Positions 9,903-21,599 of a stretch of 64,000 nt of DNA are shown here, piece by piece (position 1 is the stretch's first letter; each line of letters begins with the position of its first letter). The stretch is from Petaurus breviceps papuanus (Eukaryota; Chordata; Mammalia; Diprotodontia; Petauridae). The position numbers and the translations under genes are program-made. The notes under the pieces were generated by a model. It was given only the letters and a program-made list of their open reading frames with translations. It ran no database searches and was not told where the DNA came from. The DNA is taken from assembly GCA_028583685.1 (NCBI GenBank), contig JAMXIF010000043.1, positions 10,489,305 through 10,553,304 on the forward strand, written 5' to 3'.

Positions 9903-10932
9903 ATGAGCAAACAAAGGAAGCAGGGCAAGCACAGCAGTCTGACTTTGGATTCCTTTTTTGGGGACAAAAAGGATCAAGGCATGCAGCAAGGGGGAGACAA
10001 TGAAGTCAGAACTCCTGTACCAAAAGCTTCCAAGAAAAATATGAACTCATTACAGGCCATAGAGGAGCTTAAGAAGGATTTTGAAAACCAAATAAGAGAA
10101 ATGAAGGAAAAATTGGGAAGAGAAATGAGAATGCTGCAAGAAATCAGGAAAAGAGAGTCAACAACCTGACTGAAGAAAATAACATCTTAAAAAACAGACT
10201 AACTCAAATGGGAAAAGAGGATCAAAAAATCAATGAGGAGGAGAATGTCTTAAAAAGCCGAATTTGCCAGATAGAAAAAAATTCTCAAAAGCTCACTGAA
10301 GAGAATCATTTCTTCAGAATTAGATTGGAGCAAATGGAAGCTAGTGACTTTATGAGAAATCAAGATGCTATTAAACAGATCCAAATGAATGAAAGAATAG
10401 AAGGCAATGTGAAATATCTCATTGGAAAAACCACTGACCTGGAAAATAGATTCAGGAGAGAGAATTTAAAAATTACTGTACTATCTGAAAGCCATGATAA
10501 AAAAAAAAGAACCTAGAAATCATCCTTGAAGAAATTCTCAAGGAAAATTGCCCTGATGTTTTAGAACCAGAGGACAAAATAGAGGTTGAAAGAATCCACA
10601 GATCACCTCCTGAAAAAGATCCCAAAAAGAAAACTCCTAGAAATATTATAACCAGGTTCCAGAATTCCCAAATCAAGGAGAAAATATTATAAGCAGCCAG
10701 GGAGAAACAATTTGAATATTGGGGAAATACAATCAGGATAACATTGGATGTTGAAGCTTCTACACTGAGGGATCAAAGGGCTTAGAATATGATATTCTGG
10801 AGGTCAAAGGAGCTGGGATTAAAACCAAGAATCACCTACCCAGCAAAACTGAGTATCATGTTTCAGGGGAAAATATGGTCATTCAATGGAATAGAGGGCT
10901 TTCAAGCATTCTTGATGAAAAATCAGAGCTGA
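9903..10932 (+). pseudogene. HAL1/L1 ORF1 relic (RNA-binding chaperone protein)
   Basis: L1 ORF1 proteins are RNA-binding trimers that coat element RNA. The N-terminus reads MSKQRKQGKHSSLTLDSFFG. A Lys/Glu-rich coiled coil follows (AIEELKKDFENQIREMKEKL), continues in another frame from about 10208 (frameshift near 10160), and leads to an RRM-like part (VLEPEDKIEVERIHR) and the C-terminal domain (ITLDVEASTLRDQRA, RITYPAKLSIMFQGKIW). A stop replaces a residue after IKEKIL (about 10690) and another follows DQRA (about 10784), so no full protein can be made. The end is set by QAFLMKNQS and TGA. An upstream in-frame ATG at 9849 is possible, but MSK fits the family start. Confidence 0.8.
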
Positions 10933-11104
10933 ATAGAAAATTTGACATTTAGATACAAGAAGCATGAGAAGCATGAGAAGGTAAACAGGGAAAAGAAATC
11001 ATAAGGAACTTATCAAAGTTGAACTATTTATATTCCTACATACAAATATGAGAGTTGTAACTTATGAAACTTTTCTCAGTATGAGAATAATTGAAGGACA
11101 TATA

Positions 11105-11205
11105 AATGTATATATAAATATATACATACATATACATGTCTATATAGGAGGGTATATGGATGTATGAATATATATGTGAGTGTGTGTATATATGTGTACA
11201 GGTAT
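11105..11205. repeat. TA/TG-rich low-complexity tract in HAL1
   Basis: Alternating ATATAT/ACATAC with TGTG, located in the HAL1 3' region; probably a local expansion in this copy. Confidence 0.75.
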
Positions 11206-12042
11206 ACATAGACAGAGGACACAGAACCAATTGAATAGGAAGGGACGATACTTAAAAAGTGAAATTGAGAGGTGAAAGAGGAATATAATGAGAGAATATG
11301 GGGAGAGATAGAATGGGGTAAACTATCTCATATAGAAGAGGCAAGGTAAAACTGTTACAATGGAGGGGAAGAACAGGAAGGCAAAAGGGAATGTGTCAAC
11401 CTTACTCTCATTGAATTTGGCTTAGGGAGGGAATGACATACATACTAAATAGGGTATTCACCCTATAGCAGAGTAGGGAGAAAAGGGATGAGAGGGGCAA
11501 TGGTGGAGGGGAGGACAGGTTGGGGGGGAGGGAAGTTGGAAGCACACACTTTTGAAAAGGGTCAGGGTCAAAGTATAGAATAGAACAAGAGGGGGGCGGG
11601 ATAAAGATGGAGGGAAACATAATCAATCTTTTACAATATATCCACTATGGAAATGTTTTGTGTAACTACACATGTACAACCTATATTGAATTACTTATCT
11701 TCCCAGTAAGGGTGGGTGATGAGGGAGGAAGGGAAAGAATCAAATCAAATCAAAAATCAAATTTTTAGGAAAAAAATATTATTACTATTATTTTCATGCA
11801 ACTGGGAAATAAGATGTACAGGCACTGGGGCATAGAGATCCACCTTGCCCTGCTGGAAAGTCACAGAGGGTATGAGGGAGGATGTAGGAGAGAGCAGTTT
11901 GGGGGAGGGGGTATTCAGTGGGATCGCTGTTTTGGGGTGGTGGGTAGGGGAAAGATGGGGAGAAAATTTGCAACTCAAAATCTTGGGGGAAATGAATGAT
12001 GTAAACTAAAAATAAACATAAAATTTAATTTAAAAGATAAAA

Positions 12043-12185
12043 GGGGCAGCCAGGTGGTACAGTGAGTAAGAGCTCCGGCCCCAGAGTTGGAAGACCTGGG
12101 TTCTGTTCCTAGCTCACATATTTAACACCCACACAAAATAACTGGCCGTGTTACCTTGAGCAAGTTACTTAACCCCAATTGCTTA
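12043..12185 (+). mobile_element. WSINE1-like SINE (inner copy of a stacked pair)
   Basis: GGGGCAGCCAGGTGGTACAG head, GAGCTCCGGCCCCAGAGTTG body, CAAGTTACTTAACCCCAATT 3' end. It begins at the A-rich end of HAL1 and has no A tail of its own before the next SINE, which therefore landed at its 3' boundary. Confidence 0.85.
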
Positions 12186-12365
12186 GGGGAGGGCAGGTGA
12201 CGCAGTGAGTAAGAGCGCCGGCCCCAGTGTCGGGAGACCTGGGATCGGTTCTGGCCTCAGATACTTGGCACCTACACAAAAATAATAATTACTGTCCATG
12301 TAACCTTGAGCAAGTTACTTAACCCTGACTGCTTAAAAAATAAATAAATGAATGAATAAAAAAAT
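12186..12365 (+). mobile_element. WSINE1-like SINE (outer copy)
   Basis: GAGGGCAGGTGACGCAGTGA head, AGAGCGCCGGCCCCAGTGTC body, and an A/AAT-rich tail to the HAL1 TSD. B-box-like GGGATCGGTTCTGGCC. Less diverged than the inner copy around the head. Confidence 0.85.
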
Positions 12366-12376
12366 AACTTTGTTCT

Positions 12377-12790
12377 TAAGAACCTTTTAAGGTAAGTAAT
12401 ACATATACAATTACTGCTGTTTTATGGATAAGGACATTGAAGTTCAAAGGGTTATAAATACCTTGTCCAAAGTCCCACTACTGAACACTAGATTTACTGG
12501 ATATGAGAGCACTAGAAGGAGAGGGAGAAGGAGAAGAAGGAGATCCTATATAGCCTCTGCCACTCACTAGCAGCATTATCTTGGGCAAGTCACTGAATCT
12601 CTCTATGACATGGGATTGTAGATTTAAAACAGGAATGGACCTCAGATGTCACCTTGGTCAGCTCTCTCATTTTATAGATGAGAAAACTAAGGCCAAAGAA
12701 AGGTAAGTGACTTGTCCAAAGTTCAACAAGTGGTCAACATAAGAAGTGGGATTTGAATCCAGCCTCTCTGACTCCAGAGCAAGGGTGCAT
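12377..12790. mobile_element. Cluster of three MIR/THER1 fragments
   Basis: A reversed piece at 12377-12505 (TTATGGATAAGGACATTGAA); a forward piece at about 12545-12620 (CACTCACTAGCAGCATTATC, GGGCAAGTCACTGAATC); and a reversed THER1 at 12620-12790 (TTTTATAGATGAGAAAACTA, AGTGGGATTTGAATCC). Confidence 0.65.
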
Positions 12791-14325
12791 TTGATTGTCC
12801 ATTGTCTAAATTTTCTCATCTTTAGAAGAGAGTTTTGGACTAGATAATCTATGAGGTCCAGTCCAGCTTTGGATATGACAGTATGACCTAGGCTTGGTAT
12901 CTAAGTCTACTATGCTTTACAAGCATCATTCATTTGACAATTAGTCAACATATGACTGCATAGCCTCATGACAGGTCATGTATTTTTATACAGGATTATT
13001 TAAATGGTTCAACTAATCTTTAGTTATTACTTAATTTTTTCATGCCTTTATGTTTCAGTTCTTGTGTTCTATGCTCTTGTGCCAACATTGGAGTCTCCTT
13101 TTTTAACTTTCCTTGGAACATGTTAGAGTCATCTTGAGAGAGTTAAATGCTAAATATTCATGCTCAGAGAATTTACGCCTTGGAAATCAGCAAACACTAC
13201 AAATCAGGTCTTGAATTATTATTTTGTTGATGATCTAGAGTAGATTTTAAAAAGATGGAATTAAATTAATTAAAATTAAACTTAATAGTATATCCTGAAT
13301 TTTCAGAGAACTTATTGGTAAGCATGTACCTCACACCCCCGAGAAACCTATGGTCTTCTAGGGAACTTAAGATTTTCTTTAGGATAAAAACATCAATCTC
13401 TAAGGTCCTCAGTTAGATTCTAAGCCACCTGAGGATAGGAATTATGTCTTACTTACCTCTAAGTCCCAAGTATCATATAATTCATGGTTAATGCCCTGTA
13501 ATTGCTGTTGATTTGGCTTGAAAAGGAAAATTATTGTTAAAATATAGTAATTCTAGTGAGCAGTGGAGACATTCATCCATAAACTAAGTACAGAGGTTCT
13601 GAGTGATTTGAAAGAAGAGGTCTCATCCCCTCCCCCATCCATCCCTGTACAGTTCCTTACTGGATGAGGGAAGGGAGATGGAGATACACCAGTATGTTTA
13701 AATGTATCATAAAACAATTTCCACTGTTTCCCATCAGAGCCCTCATCTTATTCTGAGCAAAATAAGCAATATGACTGACAACCAAGGAACTTTGCCAATC
13801 CATTTCTACAGACACCTCAATTTGAACTACAGTATAATCATACAAAAAATCAGATTGAACAGTTTCTTCCCTCAAATAGTGAATATCTAGACATAGAGCT
13901 GATCTGTTTAGCATATGTTCTTTGTCTGTCTATGCATTTTGTTTCCAAACTCCTCAGAAGCACAAATTTGCAACAAATGGATTCCAGATCAACAGATTAG
14001 AAATATTAAAAAAAAACCTAGTTTTCTCACCTCACCACCAAGATATTGAAATATATGTATATATAATGCATAAATATGAATATATATGTAATATTTCAAT
14101 AGTTCCCATTTAGAAAATTATTAAACCTTCAAAAGTATATTTTATATTTTTTCTTGGCACTATTGGTAGGCACAGTGTTGGATGTTTTGAAATATGTCAA
14201 AATCTACTTTTGCTCATACTGCATCAAAGATCTAGGACCAAATAAAAGATGGTAGGTTTCAATGGTTGTTGATGATCATATTAAAAACATGTAACATTTA
14301 TTTACATTTTCAATATACTTTCTTC
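12791..14325. other. Mostly unassigned AT-rich sequence
   Basis: A probable L2 3'-end remnant lies at 13405-13500 (CCACCTGAGGATAGGAATTA). The rest shows no gene or repeat family, apart from an AT hairpin at 14044-14101. Confidence 0.5.
14044..14101. repeat. AT-rich inverted repeat
   Basis: TATTGAAATAT on the left is matched by ATATTTCAATA on the right around an AT-rich loop. Possibly a hairpin or a tiny MITE relic. Confidence 0.5.
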
Positions 14326-14329
14326 TTAA

Positions 14330-14515
14330 CTACCTTGTAAGTTTGAAAATACTATTGTCTTCACTTTACAGGTCAAGGAACTGAAGGTCAGAGACATGAA
14401 GTGACTTTTCCTAAGATTAGACAGCTACTTTTTTTTTTTTATTTTCAGAGGTGGAGCTTCAACTTAGGATTCCTGACTGAATTTAGCTTTCTGTCCATGA
14501 ACCAGTCTGCTTATA
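14330..14515 (-). mobile_element. MIR/THER1 SINE
   Basis: CTTTACAGGTCAAGGAACTG, GAAGTGACTTTTCCTAAG and GGTGGAGCTTCAACTTAGGA follow the reversed CORE-SINE, with a T run inserted near 14435. Confidence 0.65.
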
Positions 14516-14874
14516 GGACTGTGATTACAAGAGTCTGAAAAAGAGATCATGATCTTTGAGAGTTTTCACAGAAAGTTGGAGCAGATGGAAATCATTGAGA
14601 AGTCTAGTTTAAACTGTTCTGATAGTTTGTGATAGGTAGGTGTAGTTCATGTCAAGGAGAAAGGATGAAGAAGAAAGGGGGCAAAATAGAAATTGCAAGT
14701 GGCTCTATACTGCTGCCACCTCACAGATGTCAGCTTTTGATTATCTCTTAGATTTACTTATTTTTACTCGTTTTTAAGGAAAAGAATATGAAAACAAACC
14801 TATAACTTCCCAGCCATCCCCACTCCACCCCATACACTGTTCTCTGCATTAAGAAAATTAAAACAACCAAAAAG
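14516..14874. other. Unassigned sequence
   Basis: Nothing recognised. Confidence 0.5.
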
Positions 14875-15835
14875 AGAGTTTGATCATTGGTACAGATTAG
14901 GTTGTCTACTCAACATGTAGAAGAATAGTGTATGATAGACCTCAGGAACCTAGTTAATGGGGGAAAGATGCACCATCTGACAAAAATGCTGGGAAAACTG
15001 GAGTGCAATCTAGAAGAAATTAGATTTAGACCAAAACAGTCATACAATACACCAAGATAATCTTCAAATGAGTTTAAAAAAGGGCACGTTTTAAACAAAT
15101 TAGCAGAAGAAGGAGGGAATTTCCTTTAGGATACATGATTAGGTGAAGAGTTCAGAACTAAACAAATGGTATGCATGATTTTACAAGATAAAATAGACAA
15201 TTTTCTTTAAATAAAATTAAAGCTTTTCCCCAAACAGATCTAATATACCAAAAATGTGAAAAGAAATAGTAATTGGGGGGAAAATATTTGCAGCAACTTT
15301 TTTTTTCTGATAAAAATTCTCATTTACAAGCTATGTATGGAATGAATACAATTGTATAGTTATAAGCCATTCCCTCAATAAATAAAAGGTTAAACAATAC
15401 GAATAGGCAGTTTTCAAAGAAAAAAAAACCAATCTATAAAATATTCTCTAAATCACTAATAATTAGAGAAATACAAGTTAAAACACCTTTTGAGGTTTTA
15501 CTTCTTTCCTATCAGATTGATAAGTAAAAAAAATGGGAAATGACAAATGTTGGTGGCAATGTGATAGTCCAGCCATTGTGGAAAGAAATTTGGAAATATT
15601 CCCAGGAAATGAACAAACCAGATGCAGAGAAGAGTGAGCAGAACTAGGAGAACAACATATACAATGTTAACTTCATAGAGAAACAGAACTTTGAAAGATT
15701 TTAGATGTCTGATCAACCAAATGATAAACCACTTTTCCAAAAGAATAAAGACAAAATATACCACTTACCTCCTGACAGAGATGTGATGAACTTAAACTAT
15801 AGAAAGAAAAATATTTTTTTCAGATATGACTAGTA
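14875..15835 (+). mobile_element. Old L1 fragment (ORF2 3' end)
   Basis: Diverged but colinear with the marsupial L1 ORF2 C-terminal region: ATGCTGGGAAAACTGGAGTG, ACACCAAGATAATCTTC, AATAGGCAGTTTTCAAAG, CTAAATCACTAATAATTAGAG, and later AGAGTGAGCAGAACTAGGAG. About 250 bp expected between AAATTTGGAAATATTCC and the last block are missing, an internal deletion. Dead copy. Confidence 0.8.
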
Positions 15836-16254
15836 GGGGAATATGTTTTGTCTGATTATATAATAAATGATTTATTTTTAGGTTTATTTTAAATTTGATG
15901 TTGTCTATTTTAGAAACTCATAAATATTGCTTGTAATTGAGGATATGTAACCAAGAGAAGAGACTACTTATGGGGCACATGATAGCTGCCTTTAAAAAGC
16001 TGTCAAATGGATTCAATTTGTTTTACTTAAATTCAGAGGACAGAATTAAGAATAATGGGTGGAAGCTGCATGAACAAATTTGAGATGTATAAAAAGAAAA
16101 CTTTCTAATAATTACATCTATCCAAAAGTGAACTGGGTAGGTTAGGGAAACTGTGAGTTTCCAAACACTTTAGGTCTTCAACTTATGTGAGTACAAGAAG
16201 TCTACCAAATACTACAGGTCTTCAAGTAGTGAAAATATCAGACACTGGTTCTGG
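15836..16254. other. Unassigned sequence
   Basis: No repeat family or exon recognised. TAGGTCTTCAACTTATGTGA and CAGGTCTTCAAGTAGTGA are a loosely repeated phrase around 16170-16235. Confidence 0.5.
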
Positions 16255-16366
16255 TGCATCATCATTCTCTTTATCTCTTATTTAATCATCTAGCTATCAT
16301 TTTTCTCCCTATCTATAATCTCTCTCTACCATCTATCTCTCTATCATTTTTCTCTCTTATCTATCC

Positions 16367-16421
<55 letters not shown>

Positions 16422-16425
16422 AATC

Positions 16426-16482
<57 letters not shown>

Positions 16483-16500
16483 CCTACCTAGCTTTCTATC
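16255..16500. repeat. (CTAT)n microsatellite
   Basis: Imperfect at the left (CTCTCTAT), then two long pure CTAT blocks (16365-16420 and 16427-16480) separated by CAATCAT. Confidence 0.97.
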
Positions 16501-16834
16501 ATCCCTCCAGAAGGAGAGGCTTTATGTGCAAATCCAGATAATAAATCCTAGATGGGCCATTCAGGCATGGTAAGTATGTTGGGGTCAGGAGGTAGGGTGT
16601 CCCAAGCTATTTGAGTTACGGATTATCACATCTTGTTACTATTTCATACTTGATATGACCCCTCAAATAGGATCTCATATTAGATGAACCAGGCATCTGA
16701 AATAACATGTCATTTCCAATACAACAATATCACGTGCCAACCAAAATATTTGTTTGTTCCTGATTATGTTGCCAAGGAAAAGAAGGAACCTAGGACGAAT
16801 ATGCCCAAAGACATCACAATAGATCACATTGATT
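16501..16834. other. Unassigned sequence
   Basis: Nothing recognised. Confidence 0.5.
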
Positions 16835-17035
16835 GGTGCTTTGTGATTTACAAAGTACTTTCCTCACAAAAGCCATAAGACATAGGTAATATAAGCACAA
16901 TGATCCACCTTTTATGCATGAGAAAACTGAGGCCTGAAGGATTAAGTGACTTATTCTACGTCATGGACTAATATTTGGTAGAGAAGCCATGATAGAAATT
17001 CAAATACTTTGGCTCAAAGCAGAGGGCTTTTCATC
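16835..17035 (-). mobile_element. MIR-family SINE
   Basis: TGTGATTTACAAAGTACTTT, CATGAGAAAACTGAGGCCTG and AAGTGACTTATTCTACGTCA match a reversed MIR with its tail at the left. Confidence 0.75.
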
Positions 17036-17459
17036 ATACAGGATTTCTGGTTAACTAGGAATACTTTGGTGGTGGTCAGTTCTACTACCAGAAGATAGAC
17101 TATAATAAACATAGTTTGAGATTCTGAAGGTTCTCAAGAATGCTGGTCTACGATTATGAACCAGAGTGAACTGAGGTGTAAAGTATACACTGAAACAATT
17201 AGAATACGTTTTTTTGGCTTATAGATAATTGGAATAAATGTACCACTAAGCTGTGTAGAAGCTTTTTAGCAAATTCATTAGTCAACAAATAATTTGCAAA
17301 ATATTCAAACATACAATGTGGAAAAATATGGTATAATTATACAATGGCTTAAAATCTAAAATATATTAGATAAACCATGATTTAATTGTAGTTATAAGAA
17401 TCATAATATATGTATGCTAGGCTAGACAATATTTGGAGGACTTTTATTGTCTTACAGAG
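17036..17459. other. Unassigned AT-rich sequence
   Basis: No feature recognised on either strand. Confidence 0.5.
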
Positions 17460-17625
17460 ATAGGCAAGAAAATTGTATTTAGAGTTAGGAAACCTGAGTT
17501 CAAATCTCAGGAATATCCAGTGATGAACAATGAGCCAGAATCATGACTGAGTCAAATCAAGAAGGATCTATTAAATAGCTACTATATGGCAGGAACTGTG
17601 ATAAGTCCTAGGGATAGATGAAAGG
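17460..17625. mobile_element. MIR head fragment (+) and L2 tail fragment (-)
   Basis: AGGAAACCTGAGTTCAAATC at 17487 is a SINE B-box region. AAATAGCTACTATATGGCAG followed by GTGATAAGTCCTAGGGATAG at about 17570 is a reversed L2 end. Confidence 0.5.
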
Positions 17626-17633
17626 AAGGAAAA

Positions 17634-17718
17634 AGAAGGAAGAAGGTAAGAAGGAAGGAAGGAAGGAAGGAAGGAAGGAAGGAAGGAAGGAAGGAAGGAA
17701 GGAAGGAAGGAAGGAAAG
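17634..17718. repeat. (GGAA)n microsatellite
   Basis: About 17 near-perfect GGAA units with impure left edge. Confidence 0.97.
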
Positions 17719-18329
17719 AAAAACAAAAACTTTAGGAAGAGGAGAAACTGTGGTAGGATCAAATTTGGGAAACTGTAATGTTCTTAATGATCCCAAACTT
17801 TTAATTGATGAAAAAAAAATTGCCTTTCCACCAATATTCTTTCAGTGCTGTTGTATAGCTTTGAAACATGGGTAAACACAGACTTTGAAACATGGGTAAA
17901 GAAAAAAAAATCCCAAATTAGTGGATATTCCACTGTCTATGTACATAGGTCATAACCTATTTAAAGGGTGATACATATAGGAAATGAATATACATTATTT
18001 GGCACATGCATAATCAGGAAAGGAATTAAGTTTTTTAGGCATAGAGAATGGGAGGCAACAAATGGTCTGAGGGTTACACTGGTACCCCTGAGTTTTCAAA
18101 TGAACCAGAGAACTGCATTGCTTTGGGTGGATCTTCTCTGGTAGACTTGCAGAAAGAAAATCACAAGAGTTACATGTACAGAGGAGAGAGGATGGTGGAG
18201 CTCTACATCTGTAAGAAGGGTTACTCTGCCATATGATCACCATTCTGAGCATATATTTCCAACAAGTTTGTGAATTAGGAATTGCAACTCTGCCCTCCAG
18301 CCACATCCCCCTGCCCTACTAGTTTTTTT
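17719..18329. other. Unassigned; holds a 24-bp tandem duplication
   Basis: CTTTGAAACATGGGTAAA appears at 17859 and again at 17883. The rest is unassigned. Two overlapping opposite-strand frames (62 codons + at 18048; 103 codons - at 18306) show no recognised domain and no initiation or splice context. Confidence 0.5.
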
Positions 18330-19005
18330 TCTGAAACTTTCTCCAAGAAGTAAGTACTTCGAACTCTAGTCCATCCTAATATTGTTTCCCAAGTAATTTT
18401 CCTTAAGATCAGATCTGGTTGTATGATTCCCTCATTCAAGAAAATTCAGTGGCTTCTTACTGGTTCTAGGATAAAATATAACCCTCCATTACTCTGTTAA
18501 CCTTTTCAAGCTCTATTCAGTCTGGCCCCAACCTATCTTTCCAGTCTCATTGAATATCCTTCCCCTTCCTGTGCTCTGCCATCCAAGTAAACTGATCTTC
18601 TCTTTATTCTTTACACACAAAACATGTGCATCTCCCTTCTTTATGACATTGCCCTGAAAATTACCTATGCTTGGAGTGTCTGCCCTTCTTAGCTCTTTCC
18701 CTCATAGAAAGGGCTTTAAGCTTTAAGGTATACCTCAGTCACTGTATTGTACATGAAGACTTTTCTTATTCTCCCAACTGCAAGTACTCTTCTTCTTAGA
18801 TGATGATGCATTCAACTACTTTGTATATATTTGTATCTATTAACTTTATATTTCTGCTGTATTCATTTTATAAGTGCTTGCTATTATAATATAAGCTCAT
18901 TGTGAATAGGGATTGTTTGCTTTTTGCTTTCATCTTTAGTACTTAGCAATGTGCCTGGTACATAGCAGGTGCATAATAAATGCTTGTTGATTGATTGATC
19001 TAAGG
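18330..19005 (+). mobile_element. L2 LINE 3' end
   Basis: AGTGGCTTCTTACTGGTTCT, CAGTCTGGCCCCAACCTATC, then the tail AATGTGCCTGGTACATAGCA and AATAAATGCTTGTTGATTGA. Forward orientation, 3' end preserved. Confidence 0.85.
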
Positions 19006-19354
19006 ATCAATAAATGGGAGGAAACTATATCTTCATAGCTACAGACACTGAGCAATAATCCTAGAGATAAAGAGAGTGAATGAGAGACCAAGAAAGCATG
19101 AAAAGTTAGGAAGAATCAAAACATTCAGATACTGCCACATGTAACCTGGCCTCACACCCCCCCACAAAGAAATAGTGATGCTTTGATAGTGCACTCACTA
19201 AAAGCAGATATGTCAGAGAAGAATTGCTTGATGTATGCATCACTGTTTTCCTAACCACAAAAAAACCTGGCGTTTCCTTCTGGAATTGTTATTCTAAACA
19301 CATTAGTTTCAACCTAAATAACACTCCTTATATGTTAAGAAGAAAAAAAAAAGA
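19006..19354. other. Unassigned sequence
   Basis: Nothing recognised; C run at 19155. Confidence 0.5.
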
Positions 19355-19510
19355 GGGGTGGCTAGGTGGTGCAGTGAATAGAGCACTGGCCCTGGAGTCA
19401 GGAGGACCTGAGTTCAAATCCGACCTCAGACACTTAACACACTTACTAGACATGTGACTGTGGGCAAGTCACAACCCCAATTGCCCTCCAAAAAGCAAAA
19501 AAAAAAAATT
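19355..19510 (+). mobile_element. tRNA-derived SINE, SINE1/WSINE1 type (older subfamily)
   Basis: GGGGTGGCTAGGTGGTGCAG, AGAGCACTGGCCCTGGAGTC, B box GAGTTCAAATCCGACCTC, then GTGGGCAAGTCAC and an A tail. Its body differs from the five GCCCCAGAGTTG-type copies, so it represents a different subfamily. Confidence 0.85.
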
Positions 19511-19779
19511 AAAGGAAACAAAAAGCATAGAAAACAGAGAGACAGAAATAGGGAGCCAACCTGTGCTTTTAGGAAAGCTTAAAGGAAAACTTTACTCTTC
19601 CAATGTACATGGGTGCTTTCTTTGAAATTTATAGTGTTCCAGATTTACCTAGAGCATTGAGTGGTTGCGATTGTCCTAGAGTCACCCTGCCAGTATTTGT
19701 GAGAGGCAGGACTTGAATATAGGCTTTTCTTGATCAAAGGTCAGTTTTCTAGCACTAGCTAAAAAGAAAAGAGTTTTCC

Positions 19780-20464
19780 CCAAAGTCAGCTAACTAGCTA
19801 CTGGGCAAAACCTAAACCCTCACACAACATTTCTCAGGCCTCCTGGGTCAGCAGGTGACTGGACCCCTCACTTTTCCCAGGTTTGTTTCAGTCAGTGGTC
19901 ATTCCTTTGTTTACACTCTATAATGAAAATGCAAATTTAAAGATCTTCCCTGCCCCTATGCTAAAATGCACCTGGAGCCTGGGGTGGGAGGCTTGTTTTT
20001 CAGTAGATACTTCTTGATTGGCCAGTGAGTCAATTAGGTTGTTACATTCTCTGAGCCAGGAGAAGGCTATATAAGCCCTGATGTGTAGCTTTCTTTTGGG
20101 GCTCACTTTGAGAAGTGTTCTGTGATTCAATCTGGATTCTGGGAAGCCGTTGTTGAGAGCCTCCCCCCCATCGGCTTTGAAAAACCCAGATGTTGAAACC
20201 CAGATGTTGATTTGGTATGGATGTAATGGTTGGACAGTTTGGAAACTGTCTACTTGATCTGTTTCTCCGTCTTGATAATTCTGTCTGTATACTCTGAAGT
20301 TTGGGGTACTGACCTTTTTCCCCTGAACTAGGTAAAGGATACATATTTGACTGATTAAAGTAAGCTTGTTAACCCTTTTTGAGTTGCTTTCCTTTATCAA
20401 AGCAGATCTAAGAACCTGTGTGAGCAGCCACCCTGGGGACGCTTGGGGTGCTTGCTGTAACACA
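19780..20464 (+). mobile_element. Probable solo retroviral LTR
   Basis: LTR-like layout: TATA box (GGCTATATAAGCCC, about 20067), downstream transcribed region, an ATTAAA-type signal near 20354, and a plausible end at CTGTAACA. The left edge is uncertain and lies after a short reversed SINE remnant (19650-19760). No internal retroviral sequence is attached. The 187-codon minus-strand frame here is antisense to the LTR and not a gene. Family not named. Confidence 0.5.
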
Positions 20465-20589
20465 CTCCCACTTTCCAACATGATATTTGCATCTTATACA
20501 GCAGTCTGCCTCTCCTCCCTTTTTTTTTTTTCCTGCCTTACCCTGCTCTATCTTAATGAATGCAGCAGAAGATAACATTTTGAAATCTG

Positions 20590-20644
20590 AGGGGAGAAGG
20601 GGAGATAGAGAGAGAGACAGAGACAGAGAGAGAGAGACAGAGAC

Positions 20645-20675
<31 letters not shown>

Positions 20676-20689
20676 TGAGAGAGACAGAC

Positions 20690-20722
<33 letters not shown>

Positions 20723-20740
20723 CAGAGAGAGATTAGAGAG
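20590..20740. repeat. (GAGACA)n / GA-rich repeat
   Basis: Interleaved GAGA and GACAGA units; gives a Ser/Leu-rich minus-strand frame that is an artefact. Confidence 0.95.
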
Positions 20741-21599
20741 CAGGAACAGAAGATATGCAGTTAAGCCTGAGCAGCAGGGACAGAGACTAATACACTCAAT
20801 GAAACTGTTAAACAAATGTAAATTAAAATGCTTTGAGTGATATCAGGAAACTGATGTATACTGTACCTTACATGGCCTTGTTCTTTTCCTCCTATTTTTA
20901 TCTTTCTGATAGTCTTTCAGCTTTTCTCCATTTTACTTTCCCTTTGATACTTAAGCCTGCATTGGATAATTATATTTTATTATTTTTTTGGGGTGTCCAT
21001 GTGACTGTCCCCTCACCATCTCCCCTCCAACCTTCAGGACCCAAAAAGTGTTTTCTAAACCTCTTCCTTTATCATTCCTAGTGCTAAAGCTAGGCCTGAG
21101 GGTTATCATCAGGCCTAAAAGAGAATGGTCCTCAATTTCACCCCACCAGAGGAAGAAAACATCCTAAGTCAGTTTCAACATGAAACTAGGTGCTCCATTT
21201 TAAGCAAACTCAATATGTGACAATGCAGATTTATGAAACTGGCCTGTTTATAAGAAGTGTTTATATTACCCATATATTACCTATATATTAAAAATGCATT
21301 TTCCTTATGGTCTAGGAGTAATATCTATCAGCATTCTACCTCCCCTACTCTCTATGGCCCAGTATAGGGTATATCCAGGCCCTTCCTCCTTCCCTTCTCT
21401 GGCAGAGATTAGCTTTCCTTTAAAGAAGATAAAACTGTCCCCTCTATCTGAATGGTGCCTAAGGGCATACAAAGTCCCAGCTGTGTGGAGTCCAGGCCCC
21501 TCCTGCTCAGTGGATTTCTGAAGATCTTGCTACCAGTTGCCATGTTTTCACCCTATCTTATTCTTATGGCCAAATTTATTTCTATATGCAGGGAAAATC
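20741..21599. other. Unassigned sequence
   Basis: No recognised gene or repeat family. GCCTGAGGGTTATCATCAGGC at about 21093 is a short imperfect hairpin. Confidence 0.45.

Larger units (their letters stand above)
9221..12042 (+). mobile_element. HAL1 (half-L1) LINE, nearly full length
   Basis: Order: L1-like 5' UTR (9221-9900) containing GAGCTACAGAACCCACAAAG, ORF1 (about 9903-10932), then directly a G-rich 3' UTR and an A-rich end. No ORF2, endonuclease or RT sequence is seen, which is the hallmark of HAL1. AACTTTGTTCT with an upstream A run occurs at 9203-9220 and again at about 12360-12376, beyond two SINEs, so the whole stack lies within one TSD. Compared with the copy at 27925-30058 about 35-40 nt of the extreme 5' end (the GGGGAGAGCCAAGATGG start) are missing. 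Alternative: an L1 that lost ORF2 by deletion; the second copy with the same layout argues against this. It needs L1 proteins in trans to move. Confidence 0.8.

Noticed and set aside
9626-9967. 113-codon minus-strand frame
   Set aside because: Antisense to the HAL1 5' UTR and ORF1 start.
19918-20481. 187-codon minus-strand open frame, the longest in the window
   Set aside because: It runs antisense through a sequence with LTR features (TATA box, polyadenylation-like signal) and shows no domain.
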